A stretch of 64,000 nt of DNA, from contig NZ_JAQCNH010000092.1 of NCBI RefSeq assembly GCF_028275115.1, positions 1 through 64,000 of the forward strand. Direction: 5' to 3'. This DNA comes from Halorientalis sp. Its GTDB lineage: Archaea; Halobacteriota; Halobacteria; Halobacteriales; Haloarculaceae. Every line of letters starts with the position of its first letter. Within the stretch, counting starts at the first letter, position 1. Below, in pieces: positions 45,193 to 53,457 of the stretch. The notes beneath the pieces were generated by a model, which ran no database searches, was not told where the DNA came from, and was given only the letters and a program-made list of their open reading frames with translations. Both the position numbers and the translations under genes were made by a program.

Positions 45193-45265
45193 CGTCCTGA
45201 CGGAGATTTGAACTCCGGTCCCTGGCTCCGCAAGCCAAGAGGATAGTCCACTACCCTACCAGGAC
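45193..45265 (-). tRNA. tRNA-Arg (GCG)
   Basis: The minus strand folds into a full cloverleaf: acceptor GTCCTGG with TCAGGAC (one G-U), D arm, anticodon stem TTGGC/GCCAG with loop TTGCGGA (anticodon GCG), and T arm CGGAGTTCAAATCTCCG, discriminator G. No intron and no encoded CCA. A TATA-like attaaaaag lies just upstream of the 5' end. Confidence 0.95.
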
Positions 45266-45415
45266 TCACTTTTTAATATCGTAGTTGTGAATAAATGGGT
45301 TACGGTTCACCCATCGTCCGGTTCGTCGCGGACTCGGGTTCACACGGTGGCCGTGAGAAGGTGCATTTCTTCTGGAAATCAGCATTCTTATGAAACTAGA
45401 AGTTGGAACTCTGAT

Positions 45416-46030
45416 ATGACCAGACAGGTCGCGGGGCAGGGTGTAACGTCGGTCACCGAACGGCTGGCCGACGCGTCGAACATCTTGGTGATGGCGCCGT
45501 CGTTTCCGGACGGCGCGGCCGGCGTTTGCGTCGATTTTCTCGGCGGTGACGACCCAGCAGCGACGTCGGTACTCGGGCTAACGTACACGCAGTCGCCGGG
45601 AAAGTGGGCGGCCGACTACGAGCGGGACAGGGGGACGCCGCCCGCCGACGGAACAGTCATCAGCGTCGGCGACTGGGGTGCCGAGACCGAGGCGGAGGCG
45701 AGTCAGTGGACGTTGGAGGCCGTCGAGCATGCCGGCGACCTGACCGCACTCGGCGTCACGCTCAGCCAACACCTCACGACGGACGAGCAGTCGAGGCGCC
45801 AGCGGCTCTGTTTCGATTCGCTGACCGCCCTCCTGCAGTTCGTGGAGTTGGAGCGTGCCTTCCAGTTCCTCCACGTCGTGACGGGCCGGGTGAGGTCCGC
45901 CGGCGCCGTCGGACACTACCACCTCGACCCCGAGGCGCACGACGAGCAGACGCTGGAGACGGTCCGCGGGTTGTTCGACGCCGTCGTCGAGGTCGACGGG
46001 AACGGCGACTGGACGGTCACCAGCCAGTGA
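45416..46030 (+). CDS. DUF7504-like protein (RecA/KaiC-like fold)
   Basis: A 204-aa soluble protein starting MTRQVAGQGVTSVTERLADA. Strands such as ASNILVMAPSFPDGAAGVCVDFLGG and the later RRQRLCFDSLTALLQFVELERAFQFLHVVTGRV resemble the haloarchaeal KaiC/RecA-like family (DUF7504) in which the P-loop has decayed. Function unknown; relatives are often linked with signalling genes. The ORF-track extension overlaps the promoter side of the tRNA gene; ATG at 45416 is preferred. Confidence 0.65.
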   Translation: MTRQVAGQGVTSVTERLADASNILVMAPSFPDGAAGVCVDFLGGDDPAATSVLGLTYTQSPGKWAADYERDRGTPPADGTVISVGDWGAETEAEASQWTLEAVEHAGDLTALGVTLSQHLTTDEQSRRQRLCFDSLTALLQFVELERAFQFLHVVTGRVRSAGAVGHYHLDPEAHDEQTLETVRGLFDAVVEVDGNGDWTVTSQ

Positions 46031-46089
46031 CACAAACGCGCGTTTGAGCCTCCACAATACCCTTTTTCTGGGCGAGCGACGGGACAGCT

Positions 46090-46734
46090 ATGCACCGACG
46101 CAGATTTCTCGCAGTGACCGCGTCCACAACCGCACTCGGTCTCGCCGGCTGTACACAGGAGTCCGGTGACAGAGGCGGGAACGCCGGCACGGAGACGGGT
46201 CCCGGTGACGGCGGGCCGGGGAGCCAACCGGAGGGGACGGACAGCGGAACCGAGACGGACACGCCCGAAACGAAAACGTCGGGCGGCGAGGGCGACGGCG
46301 CCGGGGGTGCGAGCGAGCAGGCCTGGGGGGGCGGTGGCCGCAGAGACGGCGTCACCTACGGTTTCAGTTCACGGAGTCCGGCGGTCGGCGAGAATCGAGA
46401 CGTGGCCGAGGTCACTTTCGACACGGACGCCGGCGAGGTGCTCGTCGACGGGACGGTCAGTGGGAACAACAGCTGCAGGCGGGCGGCTCTCGGCTCGCTC
46501 GAATACGACGAGTCGGCGGGAGAGCTCACGGTCAGCGTCGAGACCACGGACATCGAGGGCTGTGAGGCGGGCGCACAGGCCCTCGTCGGTATCGACTACG
46601 ACGGACGTTTCGAGGTCGACGGCGAACTCCCGTCGGAGGTGACGGTCAGCCACGACGGGCAGGTCGTCGCGGGTGCGGCCCACGAGAGTTCGAGCGTGTC
46701 GGCGACCGTCCAGCCGACGACTACCACGGAGTGA
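46090..46734 (+). CDS. Exported lipoprotein
   Basis: A 214-aa protein with a twin-arginine-style N-terminus (MHRRRFLAVTASTTALGLAGC) and lipobox LAGC, so it is lipid-anchored outside the cell. A Gly/Thr/Glu-rich spacer (about 25-85) precedes a beta-rich domain (GFSSRSPAVGENRDVAEVTF, CEAGAQALVGIDYDG) with two cysteines that could form a disulfide. Family not recognised. Confidence 0.75.
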   Translation: MHRRRFLAVTASTTALGLAGCTQESGDRGGNAGTETGPGDGGPGSQPEGTDSGTETDTPETKTSGGEGDGAGGASEQAWGGGGRRDGVTYGFSSRSPAVGENRDVAEVTFDTDAGEVLVDGTVSGNNSCRRAALGSLEYDESAGELTVSVETTDIEGCEAGAQALVGIDYDGRFEVDGELPSEVTVSHDGQVVAGAAHESSSVSATVQPTTTTE

Positions 46735-46880
46735 CCGCGCGGTGCCAGACGTAGATTTAAATCCGAACGCGAGGCAGTCTTCGATATGGCTCGGAGCATG
46801 TCGAAACCGCCGGAGGGAGACGGGTCGAGACGCCGACGGCAACGCTTAAACGGAGTCCAGCCGTGCACTGGGACAGACAG

Positions 46881-48329
46881 ATGGGCGCGCTAGAGGACAT
46901 CTACGCGGATCTGGAGACCGACGAGGTATCCGAGGAGGAGTTCCGGGAGGCCGTCGAGCAGAAGATCGAACAGATGGGGGGCCTCGCGGACGAGGAGACC
47001 GCGGCCATGCTCATCGCTCACGAGCTCGCGGACGGAGAGGTAAACGGGGTCGCGGACATCGAACCCGGGATGGACGAGGTGAAGTTTATCGCGAAGGTGA
47101 TGGCCGTCGGCGACCTCCGGACGTTCGAGCGCGACGGTGAGGACGAGGACGGTCGCGTTATCAACGTCGAGGTCGCGGACGAGACCGGTTCGATCACCCT
47201 CTCGTTCTGGGATGCGGAGGCCGTCTCTGTCGACGAGGGCCAGCTCGAAGTCGGTTCGGTCCTCCGGATCAAAGGCCGACCGACGGACGGCTACAACGGG
47301 CTGGAAGTCAGCGTCGACAAGGCCGAACCGGACCAGGACGAGGAAATCGACGTCCAGCCGGGGGGAACGACGAATATCGAGGCGCTGACACTGGGCCAGT
47401 CCGACGTGAACGTTCGTGGTCTCGTCCTCGATACGGAGTCTGTCCGTACCTTCGACCGCGACGACGGCACGGAGGGTCGGGTCGCGAACCTGTCGCTGGG
47501 TGACGAGGCCGGGCGAATCCGCGTGACGCTGTGGGACGAGCGAGCCGACCGTGCCGAGGAGCTATCGGCCGGAACGGCCGTCGAGGTCGTCGACGGCTAC
47601 GTCCGCGAGCGTGACGGGGACCTCGAACTGCACGTCGGCGAGCGTGGCGCGGTCGAGGTAGTCGAGGAGACCGTCGAGTTCACGCCCGAGACGGCACCTA
47701 TCGACAGCATCGAGATCGGACAGTCCGTCGATATCGGCGGCGTGATTCGGAGTGCCGACCCCAAGCGGACCTTCGACCGCGACGACGGCTCGGAGGGGCA
47801 GGTTCGCAACGTCCGCGTGCAGGACGAGACAGGCGACATCCGCGTGGCGCTGTGGGGCGACAAGGCCGACAAGGAGATTCAGCCCGGCGACGAGGTCTTC
47901 TTCGCAGACGTGGAAATCGACGACGGCTGGCAGGACGACCTCGAGGCCTCCGCGAACTGGCGGTCGACGGTGGTCGTCCTCGAAGACGGGGCGACGACCA
48001 AGCCAAGCGGTAGCGGTGCCGCAGCCGAACAGGGCGCTGCCGAGACCGGCTTGGACGCGTTCGCCGACGGAGAGTCGGCCGAGAGCGACGGCGGGACGGC
48101 GGCGACCACACTCGAGGCAGCAGGGAGCGACGCGGGCGACGACACGAGCGACGCCGGAGAGGTCGTCGAGTTCACCGGGACGGTCGTCCAGACGGGTGAG
48201 CCGGTCGTACTCGACGACGGTGAGCAGACGATGAGCGTCGAGACGGGCGCGACGCTTCAGCTCGGACAGGAAGTGACCGCGCGCGGCCAGCTATCGGACG
48301 GACGACTGGACGCCGACGACGTGTTCTAG
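46881..48329 (+). CDS. rpaC: Single-stranded DNA-binding protein, replication protein A (RpaC-like)
   Basis: A 482-aa RPA with three OB folds: about 65-150 (AVGDLRTFERDGEDEDGRVINVEVAD), 165-250 (VRTFDRDDGTEGRVANLSLGDE) and 285-375 (RTFDRDDGSEGQVRNVRVQDE), then an acidic linker and a short C-terminal OB-like piece. It coats single-stranded DNA in replication and repair. Its place directly before a histone and a deacetylase gene matches the order I recall around rpaC in Haloferax. ATG at 46881, 18 bp inside the track ORF. Confidence 0.88.
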   Translation: MGALEDIYADLETDEVSEEEFREAVEQKIEQMGGLADEETAAMLIAHELADGEVNGVADIEPGMDEVKFIAKVMAVGDLRTFERDGEDEDGRVINVEVADETGSITLSFWDAEAVSVDEGQLEVGSVLRIKGRPTDGYNGLEVSVDKAEPDQDEEIDVQPGGTTNIEALTLGQSDVNVRGLVLDTESVRTFDRDDGTEGRVANLSLGDEAGRIRVTLWDERADRAEELSAGTAVEVVDGYVRERDGDLELHVGERGAVEVVEETVEFTPETAPIDSIEIGQSVDIGGVIRSADPKRTFDRDDGSEGQVRNVRVQDETGDIRVALWGDKADKEIQPGDEVFFADVEIDDGWQDDLEASANWRSTVVVLEDGATTKPSGSGAAAEQGAAETGLDAFADGESAESDGGTAATTLEAAGSDAGDDTSDAGEVVEFTGTVVQTGEPVVLDDGEQTMSVETGATLQLGQEVTARGQLSDGRLDADDVF

Positions 48330-48393
48330 TGGCTGAGCGGGCGCGAACTGACTCACGGAAAGTCTTAAGACTGCGACAGTCCCGGTATGCGGT

Positions 48394-48834
48394 ATGAGCG
48401 TCGAGCTCCCGTTCGCGCCGGTCGATACGGTCATCCGACGGAACGCAGGGACGCTTCGGGTCAGCGCCGAGGCGGCCGAGGAACTGGCGCGGCGGATCCA
48501 GCAACGGGGTGCACGCCTCGCCATCGACGCCGCCGAGCGAGCGACCGCCGACGGGCGGAAGACGTTGATGGCGTCGGATTTCGGCGTTTCGTCTGTGCCA
48601 GACAAGAATGCGCTCGAGCTCCCTATCGCACCGGTCGACCGGATTGCGCGGCTCGACATCGACGACTCCTATCGGGTATCGATGGACGCCCGGATCGCGC
48701 TGGCCGATCGACTGGAGTCGTTCGCCGACGACGTGGCCGCCGCCGCGACCGCGTTGGCTCGCCACGCCGAACGTCGAACCGTCAAGGCCGACGACGTCGA
48801 GACGTACTTCGAGCTCGCACAGTATTTCGGATGA
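48394..48834 (+). CDS. Archaeal histone, fused doublet
   Basis: A 146-aa protein with two histone folds in one chain: first ELPFAPVDTVIRRNAGTLRVSAEAAEELARRIQ, second ELPIAPVDRIARLDIDDSYRVSMDARIALADRL. The lysines and arginines that touch DNA in methanogen histones are largely replaced by acidic or neutral residues, as known for haloarchaeal histones, so its role may be regulatory rather than packaging. Its stop overlaps the start of the deacetylase gene (ATGA). Confidence 0.93.
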   Translation: MSVELPFAPVDTVIRRNAGTLRVSAEAAEELARRIQQRGARLAIDAAERATADGRKTLMASDFGVSSVPDKNALELPIAPVDRIARLDIDDSYRVSMDARIALADRLESFADDVAAAATALARHAERRTVKADDVETYFELAQYFG

Positions 48835-49841
48835 ACTTCGGCTATCACGAGGACTGTCTCGAACATCAGACCGGTTACCGCCACCCGGAGAGCCCCGACC
48901 GTCTCCGGGCGATCCGGCGGTCGCTCTCACGCGAGCACGGCGTCGAGTACGTCGCCGCCGATCCCGCTCCCGAGTCGGCCGTCACCGCCGTCCACGATGC
49001 CGGCTACGTCAGCGCAATCAAGGAATTCTGCGAGGACGGGGGCGGCGACTGGGACGACGACACCGTCGCCGTCGAGGCGACCTGGGACGCCGCGCTGGCC
49101 GCGGCCGGCCAGGCGGTGTGGGCCGGAGAGCGCGCACTGGCCGGCGACGACGGCCGAGACACGCCCTTCGCGCTGGGCCGCCCGCCGGGTCACCACGCCG
49201 TCGAAACCGATGCTATGGGCTTTTGTTTCGTGAACAACACTGCCGTCGCCGCGCGGGCGGCCACCGACGACGGCGACGCCGACCGCGTCGCCATCCTCGA
49301 CTGGGACGTCCACCACGGCAACGGTATCCACGACATCTTCTACGACGTCGACGACGTGTACTACGCTTCGATCCACGAGGACGGGCTCTACCCCGGCAGC
49401 GGCGACGTGGACGAGACCGGCGAGGGCGACGGTGACGGAACGATACTGAACGTGCCGCTCCTGCCGGGCTGTGGCGACGCCGACTACTGCACCGCCATCG
49501 ACGAGTTCGTCGGCCCGGAGTTCGTCGCGTTCGACCCGGACCTGATCCTGGTGAGCGCCGGTTTCGACGCCCATCGTCACGACCCAATCTCGCGGATGCG
49601 CGTCTCGACGGAGGGGTATGGCGCGTTCACTGCCCGGATGCGCGACATCGCCGACGAGGCCGGCGCCGGCCTCGGGTTCGTGCTGGAGGGGGGCTACGGC
49701 CTCGATACGCTCGCTGAGAGCGTCACGATGGTCCACGAGGTGTTCGACGGACGCGAACCGGTCACGACCGACGAGGAGGTCAAAGACCGCGCGAAAACGG
49801 TGTTTGCGGACCTGCGTTATCAGGGTTTCGGCGAGAAGTAA
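48831..49841 (+). CDS. Histone deacetylase-family protein
   Basis: A 336-aa class II-like deacetylase or acetylpolyamine amidohydrolase. Seen are RPPGHHAVETDAMGFCFVNN (catalytic His pair), ILDWDVHHGNGIHDIFY (zinc ligands Asp and His) and LILVSAGFDAHRHDP. Full length. Cotranscribed with the histone gene, which supports protein deacetylation of chromatin, though these enzymes also act on acetylated small molecules. Its 3' end overlaps the convergent cca gene by 22 bp. Confidence 0.92.
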   Translation: MNFGYHEDCLEHQTGYRHPESPDRLRAIRRSLSREHGVEYVAADPAPESAVTAVHDAGYVSAIKEFCEDGGGDWDDDTVAVEATWDAALAAAGQAVWAGERALAGDDGRDTPFALGRPPGHHAVETDAMGFCFVNNTAVAARAATDDGDADRVAILDWDVHHGNGIHDIFYDVDDVYYASIHEDGLYPGSGDVDETGEGDGDGTILNVPLLPGCGDADYCTAIDEFVGPEFVAFDPDLILVSAGFDAHRHDPISRMRVSTEGYGAFTARMRDIADEAGAGLGFVLEGGYGLDTLAESVTMVHEVFDGREPVTTDEEVKDRAKTVFADLRYQGFGEK

Positions 49842-51226
49842 CGGGCGAGTTCCGTCCCGAAGTCGGTGGCCAGTGTCGCGACGTCGTCACCGACCAGCAC
49901 CTCGTAGCCGTCCGCCAGCGCGTTCCCGATGCGTGCGCCAAGCGCGACCTCGAAGACCGCATCACTCGTCAAGAAGTCACGGGCGCTGGTGAACGCTCGT
50001 TCTCGTTCGACGACGTACCGGTCGTCGGCGACGAACGGACCGTACGGCGGTTCCTCGTGCGTCCCGTTCGGCGGCGTCCGGTTGCTGTCGTCCGTCTCGG
50101 CGCCGGCCGCGGCGTACTTCCCGTAGAACTCGCGAGCGTGGTCGCGAACGTGGACTGGCGGGCCGTCGTGGCGCTCGACTGTGGGCCGTTCGGCGACGGC
50201 GAGTTCCAGAAAGAGGACTGCCCGGTCGTCGGCGAAGGCGGCGCTACGGAACACGTCGAACCCGCGTCGGTCGAGTTCGGCGACGACGCCCCGGCGGGAC
50301 TTTCGGAGCTGTGGCCAGAGCTGGTCGTCGACGAGGGCTGGTGCGTCGAAGGCGACGGCGACCGGCGTCGTCCCGCGGGCGGTGACGGCCTCGCGGACAG
50401 CAGCGGCATCGAGTGGGGCAGGCTCGTCGGGTTCGAACAGGTCCTCGCGAGGGTCGGCCAGCAGCTCGCGGGCGTAATGCTGGAGACGGGCGACGTTCGC
50501 GGGAGAGAGCGCGGCGGCGACATTGCGCTCGGGGTCGGTGGGGTCGATGACGACGAGAGGGTCCTCGAACGTCGCCTCCCCGTGGGCTGCCGGGTCGAGT
50601 TCGACCGGCGGGTGCCAGTCGGCGGCGGCTTTTAATATGGAGTGGAGTCCGCCGTACTCCAGCACGAGCAGTTCCGTCAGGTAGCCAGAGAGCCCGCGGG
50701 TCCTCAGGTCGGCGCCGTAGACGCCAACCCCCTTCAGGAAGGCTTTCGCGACGCGCACGTCGGCAGCGGTATCGTCGTCCAGTCGCTCCTCAAGATAGGC
50801 AGTGTGGAAGGGGGTGCGGTCCACGGCCGACTGGATGGCGGTGGCGTTGGCCACATCGTAACAGGGCACCAGGTCGACAGAGAAGCCCTCGAACTCGCCG
50901 ACGATGTAGGGGTGTTCGGCGTACTCCTCGCGGCCCTCGGGGAGGGCTTGGCGGCCGATCCGGAGGCCGTACTCCTCGAGGCGTTCACGTTCTAGGTCGG
51001 CGGGGAAGCGGACGAAAAGGTCCACGTCGCGGTCGCCGGCCAGCCAGGTGCCACGGGCGGTGGAGCCGACCAGCACCACGTCGGTCTCGACGGACAGTTC
51101 GGCGGCGGCGGCCTCGGTGCGCTCGGTGAGGCGTTCGGTGACCGCCTCGAGTCGCGCGCGCTCGTCGTCGTCGGGTGTGACGCGGTCGTGGACGGCGGCG
51201 ACGACCGCGTCGAACTCCGCACTCAT
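49820..51226 (-). CDS. cca: CCA tRNA nucleotidyltransferase, class I (archaeal)
   Basis: A 468-aa enzyme that adds CCA to tRNA 3' ends, needed because the tRNA genes here lack encoded CCA. The nucleotidyltransferase motif GSTARGTWLAGDRDVDLFV carries the two metal-binding Asp; AVDRTPFHTAYLEE and KAFLKGVGVYGADLRTRGLSGYLTELL follow as in archaeal class I enzymes, with a body/tail domain to the C-terminus. Divergent from the tRNA-Asn gene. Confidence 0.94.
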   Translation of the reverse strand: MSAEFDAVVAAVHDRVTPDDDERARLEAVTERLTERTEAAAAELSVETDVVLVGSTARGTWLAGDRDVDLFVRFPADLERERLEEYGLRIGRQALPEGREEYAEHPYIVGEFEGFSVDLVPCYDVANATAIQSAVDRTPFHTAYLEERLDDDTAADVRVAKAFLKGVGVYGADLRTRGLSGYLTELLVLEYGGLHSILKAAADWHPPVELDPAAHGEATFEDPLVVIDPTDPERNVAAALSPANVARLQHYARELLADPREDLFEPDEPAPLDAAAVREAVTARGTTPVAVAFDAPALVDDQLWPQLRKSRRGVVAELDRRGFDVFRSAAFADDRAVLFLELAVAERPTVERHDGPPVHVRDHAREFYGKYAAAGAETDDSNRTPPNGTHEEPPYGPFVADDRYVVERERAFTSARDFLTSDAVFEVALGARIGNALADGYEVLVGDDVATLATDFGTELARYFSPKP

Positions 51227-51326
51227 GCAGGGCCGTATCCGGCGACCCCGTGAAAGCGTGTCGATGCTGCCCGAAAGCGAAAGCCCTATTAAATAACTCC
51301 GGCTACTCAGGAGTGCTTGCGAACGT

Positions 51327-51431
51327 GCCGCCGTAGCTCAGTTGGTAGAGCACCTCGCTGTTACGGTGTGGAGGTCACGCCTGTTCACCGCAGAAACGAG
51401 GTTGTCCCAGGTTCGAACCCTGGCGGTGGCG
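51327..51431 (+). tRNA. tRNA-Asn (GTT) with intron
   Basis: Acceptor GCCGCCG pairs with CGGTGGC; D stem GCTC/GAGC; anticodon stem CCTCG/CGAGG with loop CTGTTA-intron-A (anticodon GTT); T arm CCAGGTTCGAACCCTGG; discriminator G. The intron, about 51364-51395 (32 nt), follows the base 3' of the anticodon, the canonical archaeal position cut by the splicing endonuclease. A gcttttctct tract follows. Confidence 0.93.
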
Positions 51432-51886
51432 CTTTTCTCTCGACACCGGTCCACGAGTCACGGCCTTCGGGAACGCTCGAACGAGCGTGCAGAGGTGCTG
51501 CGTCGAGCGCAGAGCGGTCGGCGGCGAGCCGGTCGCGATGAGCGGCGCGGACCCGTCACGCCGGTCGTGGGGAGAGCCGTGCTCTGCGGCGTCTCCGGGG
51601 CCGTGACCGGGGGCTCGTTAAGCCGTGCTCGACGGTGTTCCCGAGAGAGAGCGGTGAGTCGGCGGTTCGGGGCGTCCCGACCCCCGACCCACCCGCGTCA
51701 GCGGTGGGCGGCCGTGCATGCCGTCGCTGTGTCAACGTCACCCGGCATGCACGCACAGCTACCCGGGCCCGGGTATTAGCTACTGGCCGGCTACTACTCG
51801 TACGAACAATAGTATCGATACTCTCATTACTTTCTGTACTGACGACACGAACGACCGACGGCTCGCCGCCGGCGGTCGGTGAGTCC
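51432..51886. other. Gene-free region rich in perfect inverted repeats
   Basis: 455 bases with no supported ORF but several perfect palindromes: ACGCTCG-aa-CGAGCGT (51473-51488), GTGCATGCCG-N19-CGGCATGCAC (51714-51752), TACCCGGGCCCGGGTA (51760-51775) and AGTATCGATACT (51811-51822). The last two lie 60-130 bp before the CARF-like regulator and could be operators; the others suggest a structured RNA or DNA. It does not resemble RNase P RNA or SRP RNA. Confidence 0.45.
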
Positions 51887-52645
51887 ATGCGCGAGATACG
51901 GGAGATTCACATCGCACCGCTGGGGTACGAGCATGACCGGATACTGGAGCCGATTCGGACATACGACGCCGACGAGGTGTACCTGCTGGCCGCCGAGAAC
52001 GCCGCCGACCACGCCAGCTACCACGAGGCGTTGATCGAGCAACTTGAAGGCCAGGGCGTCGACGTGACCCGACGGTCGGTCGACCTGGACGACGTATACG
52101 CGGTACTAGGAATCGTCACGACGATCGCCGCCGACCACGACGACGACATCGTCCGTGTCAACGTCGCCAGCGGGGCCAAGCTCGCCGACATCGGCTGTGC
52201 CATCGCCTGCATGGCGACCGACGCCACCGCCTACTACGTCCATCCCGAATCACACGTCCCGCCGCTCGAACGCGAACCCTTGACCGAAGGTGTCGCCGAC
52301 GTGGAAGTGCTCCCCTCCTATCCCGTCGAGACGCCGACGACCGACCAGGTCGCCATCCTCGACCACATCCAGCGAATCACGACCGAGGCCTACACCCCGA
52401 AAAAATCCGACCTCATCGAGTTTTCCGAAGCGGAACAGCTGTCCTATATGACCGAAGCCGACCCCGCCAACGACAAGGCCAAGTTCGCACTACTGAACGC
52501 CAACATCATTGAACCGCTCGTCGAACGATCGTACGTCCGCGTGGAGTCCGTCGGCCGCCAGAAGCAGACCACCCTCACCGAGACCGGTGAGAACGCATTG
52601 AAAGCCTTCCGACACAAACTCCAGGAGCGTGATTCCGAAAGCTAA
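51887..52645 (+). CDS. HFX_2341-family (DUF6293) regulator: CARF-like domain plus winged helix
   Basis: A 252-aa protein. Residues 1-150 form a Rossmann-like sensor (IREIHIAPLGYEHDRILEPI, DEVYLLAAENA, VRVNVASGAKLADIGCAIACMA) of the CARF-like type that in other proteins binds nucleotides such as cyclic oligoadenylate. Residues 165-245 are a winged helix (TTDQVAILDHIQRITTEAYTPKKSDLIEF, TTLTETGENALKAFR). No CRISPR genes are near, so its ligand is open. The ATG at 51887 is chosen because similarity begins at MREIREIH. Palindromes upstream may allow autoregulation. Confidence 0.82.
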   Translation: MREIREIHIAPLGYEHDRILEPIRTYDADEVYLLAAENAADHASYHEALIEQLEGQGVDVTRRSVDLDDVYAVLGIVTTIAADHDDDIVRVNVASGAKLADIGCAIACMATDATAYYVHPESHVPPLEREPLTEGVADVEVLPSYPVETPTTDQVAILDHIQRITTEAYTPKKSDLIEFSEAEQLSYMTEADPANDKAKFALLNANIIEPLVERSYVRVESVGRQKQTTLTETGENALKAFRHKLQERDSES

Positions 52646-52674
52646 AGACGAGGCGCGAGAAATCACCGGATACA

Positions 52675-52782
52675 GGGCCCTTAGCTTAGTCTGGTTAGAG
52701 CACCCGGCTCATACCAACCAACTGATTTCGGTCAGGGTTGTGAGACACCGGGCGGCCGGTGGTTCAAATCCGCCAGGGCCCA
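52675..52782 (+). tRNA. Elongator tRNA-Met (CAT) with intron
   Basis: Acceptor GGGCCCT pairs with AGGGCCC; anticodon stem CCCGG/CCGGG with loop CTCATA-intron-A (anticodon CAT); T arm GGTGGTTCAAATCCGCC (imperfect stem), discriminator A. The intron is about 52714-52746 (33 nt) at the canonical position. An island of accessory DNA starts right after the gene. Confidence 0.92.
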
Positions 52783-53136
52783 TGACAGAATTATTAACTC
52801 CATTGAGTCAGGCCAAGCAAGGGCACTCGTGCGTTTCTCATACGTGATTTGATTTGATACCGGCTCGTCGGCGTGCCTCCAGCTTGTGGGCGCGAGCCAC
52901 CGTCTTCGTGCCTTCGCTGCCGACCGACGCCGGGGAAAGAGGTAATCAATCACCGATTGTTCCGAATCTGCTGGCGTCGGACCAGAGTGTGGTTCCGTCC
53001 GCGAATATCTCTCAGCTACGATGGATGTAGAGTGAGGTTCGCTGCATACATCGCGCGTATCGGTCACTGTGAGGTGCCGAAATCAGTGCTGCTCGAGTCG
53101 ATCGACAGCGGGAGAATAGTGCAAGGAAGTTTGACA
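52783..53136. other. Start of accessory island, no supported gene
   Basis: 354 bases after tRNA-Met with lower GC than the core. The track ORF at 52873-53160 has no recognisable motif and poor codon bias. No second copy of the tRNA 3' end was noticed further right, so an integrase-made attachment pair is not shown. Confidence 0.4.
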
Positions 53137-53250
53137 TCACCTCCGCCACTCACTGCTTAGGCCATCGTTTCCGTTCAGGAACCACAACAAAATGAAACAA
53201 CCCACTCCAAAATAAAACAGCGTGGCTACAATCGTTCCGAATGTGCTCAT
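53137..53250 (-). CDS. Tiny membrane protein (37 aa)
   Basis: MSTFGTIVATLFYFGVGCFI continues to a LLWFLNGNDG end with one hydrophobic helix (residues 6-25) and a charged SSEWRR tail. It is too short for the track. A good TATA box (attaatata on the minus strand, 53271-53279) lies 25 nt before the ATG, exactly the spacing of a leaderless archaeal promoter, which is the main support. Function unknown. Confidence 0.5.
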   Translation of the reverse strand: MSTFGTIVATLFYFGVGCFILLWFLNGNDGLSSEWRR

Positions 53251-53457
53251 AACTAATGAGTTGTAGCAGGTATATTAATCCCGATAACCGTGTTTCAGAA
53301 TGAGAAACGGGGGGTACACGGTTCACTAAGCAGGCGTATCTTGCACAACGTGGCTATCATGTACTGCATTTGCTCGTTATATGAGTGGCGGAAACGTCTG
53401 GTGTGTGCTCGGTTTAGTCATCAATGACGGCGATGTAGAAGCCGTCGACTGTCCGGA

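Noticed and set aside
51432-51886. RNase P RNA or SRP RNA in the gene-free region
   Set aside because: Conserved core words of these RNAs were not found; only palindromes are seen.
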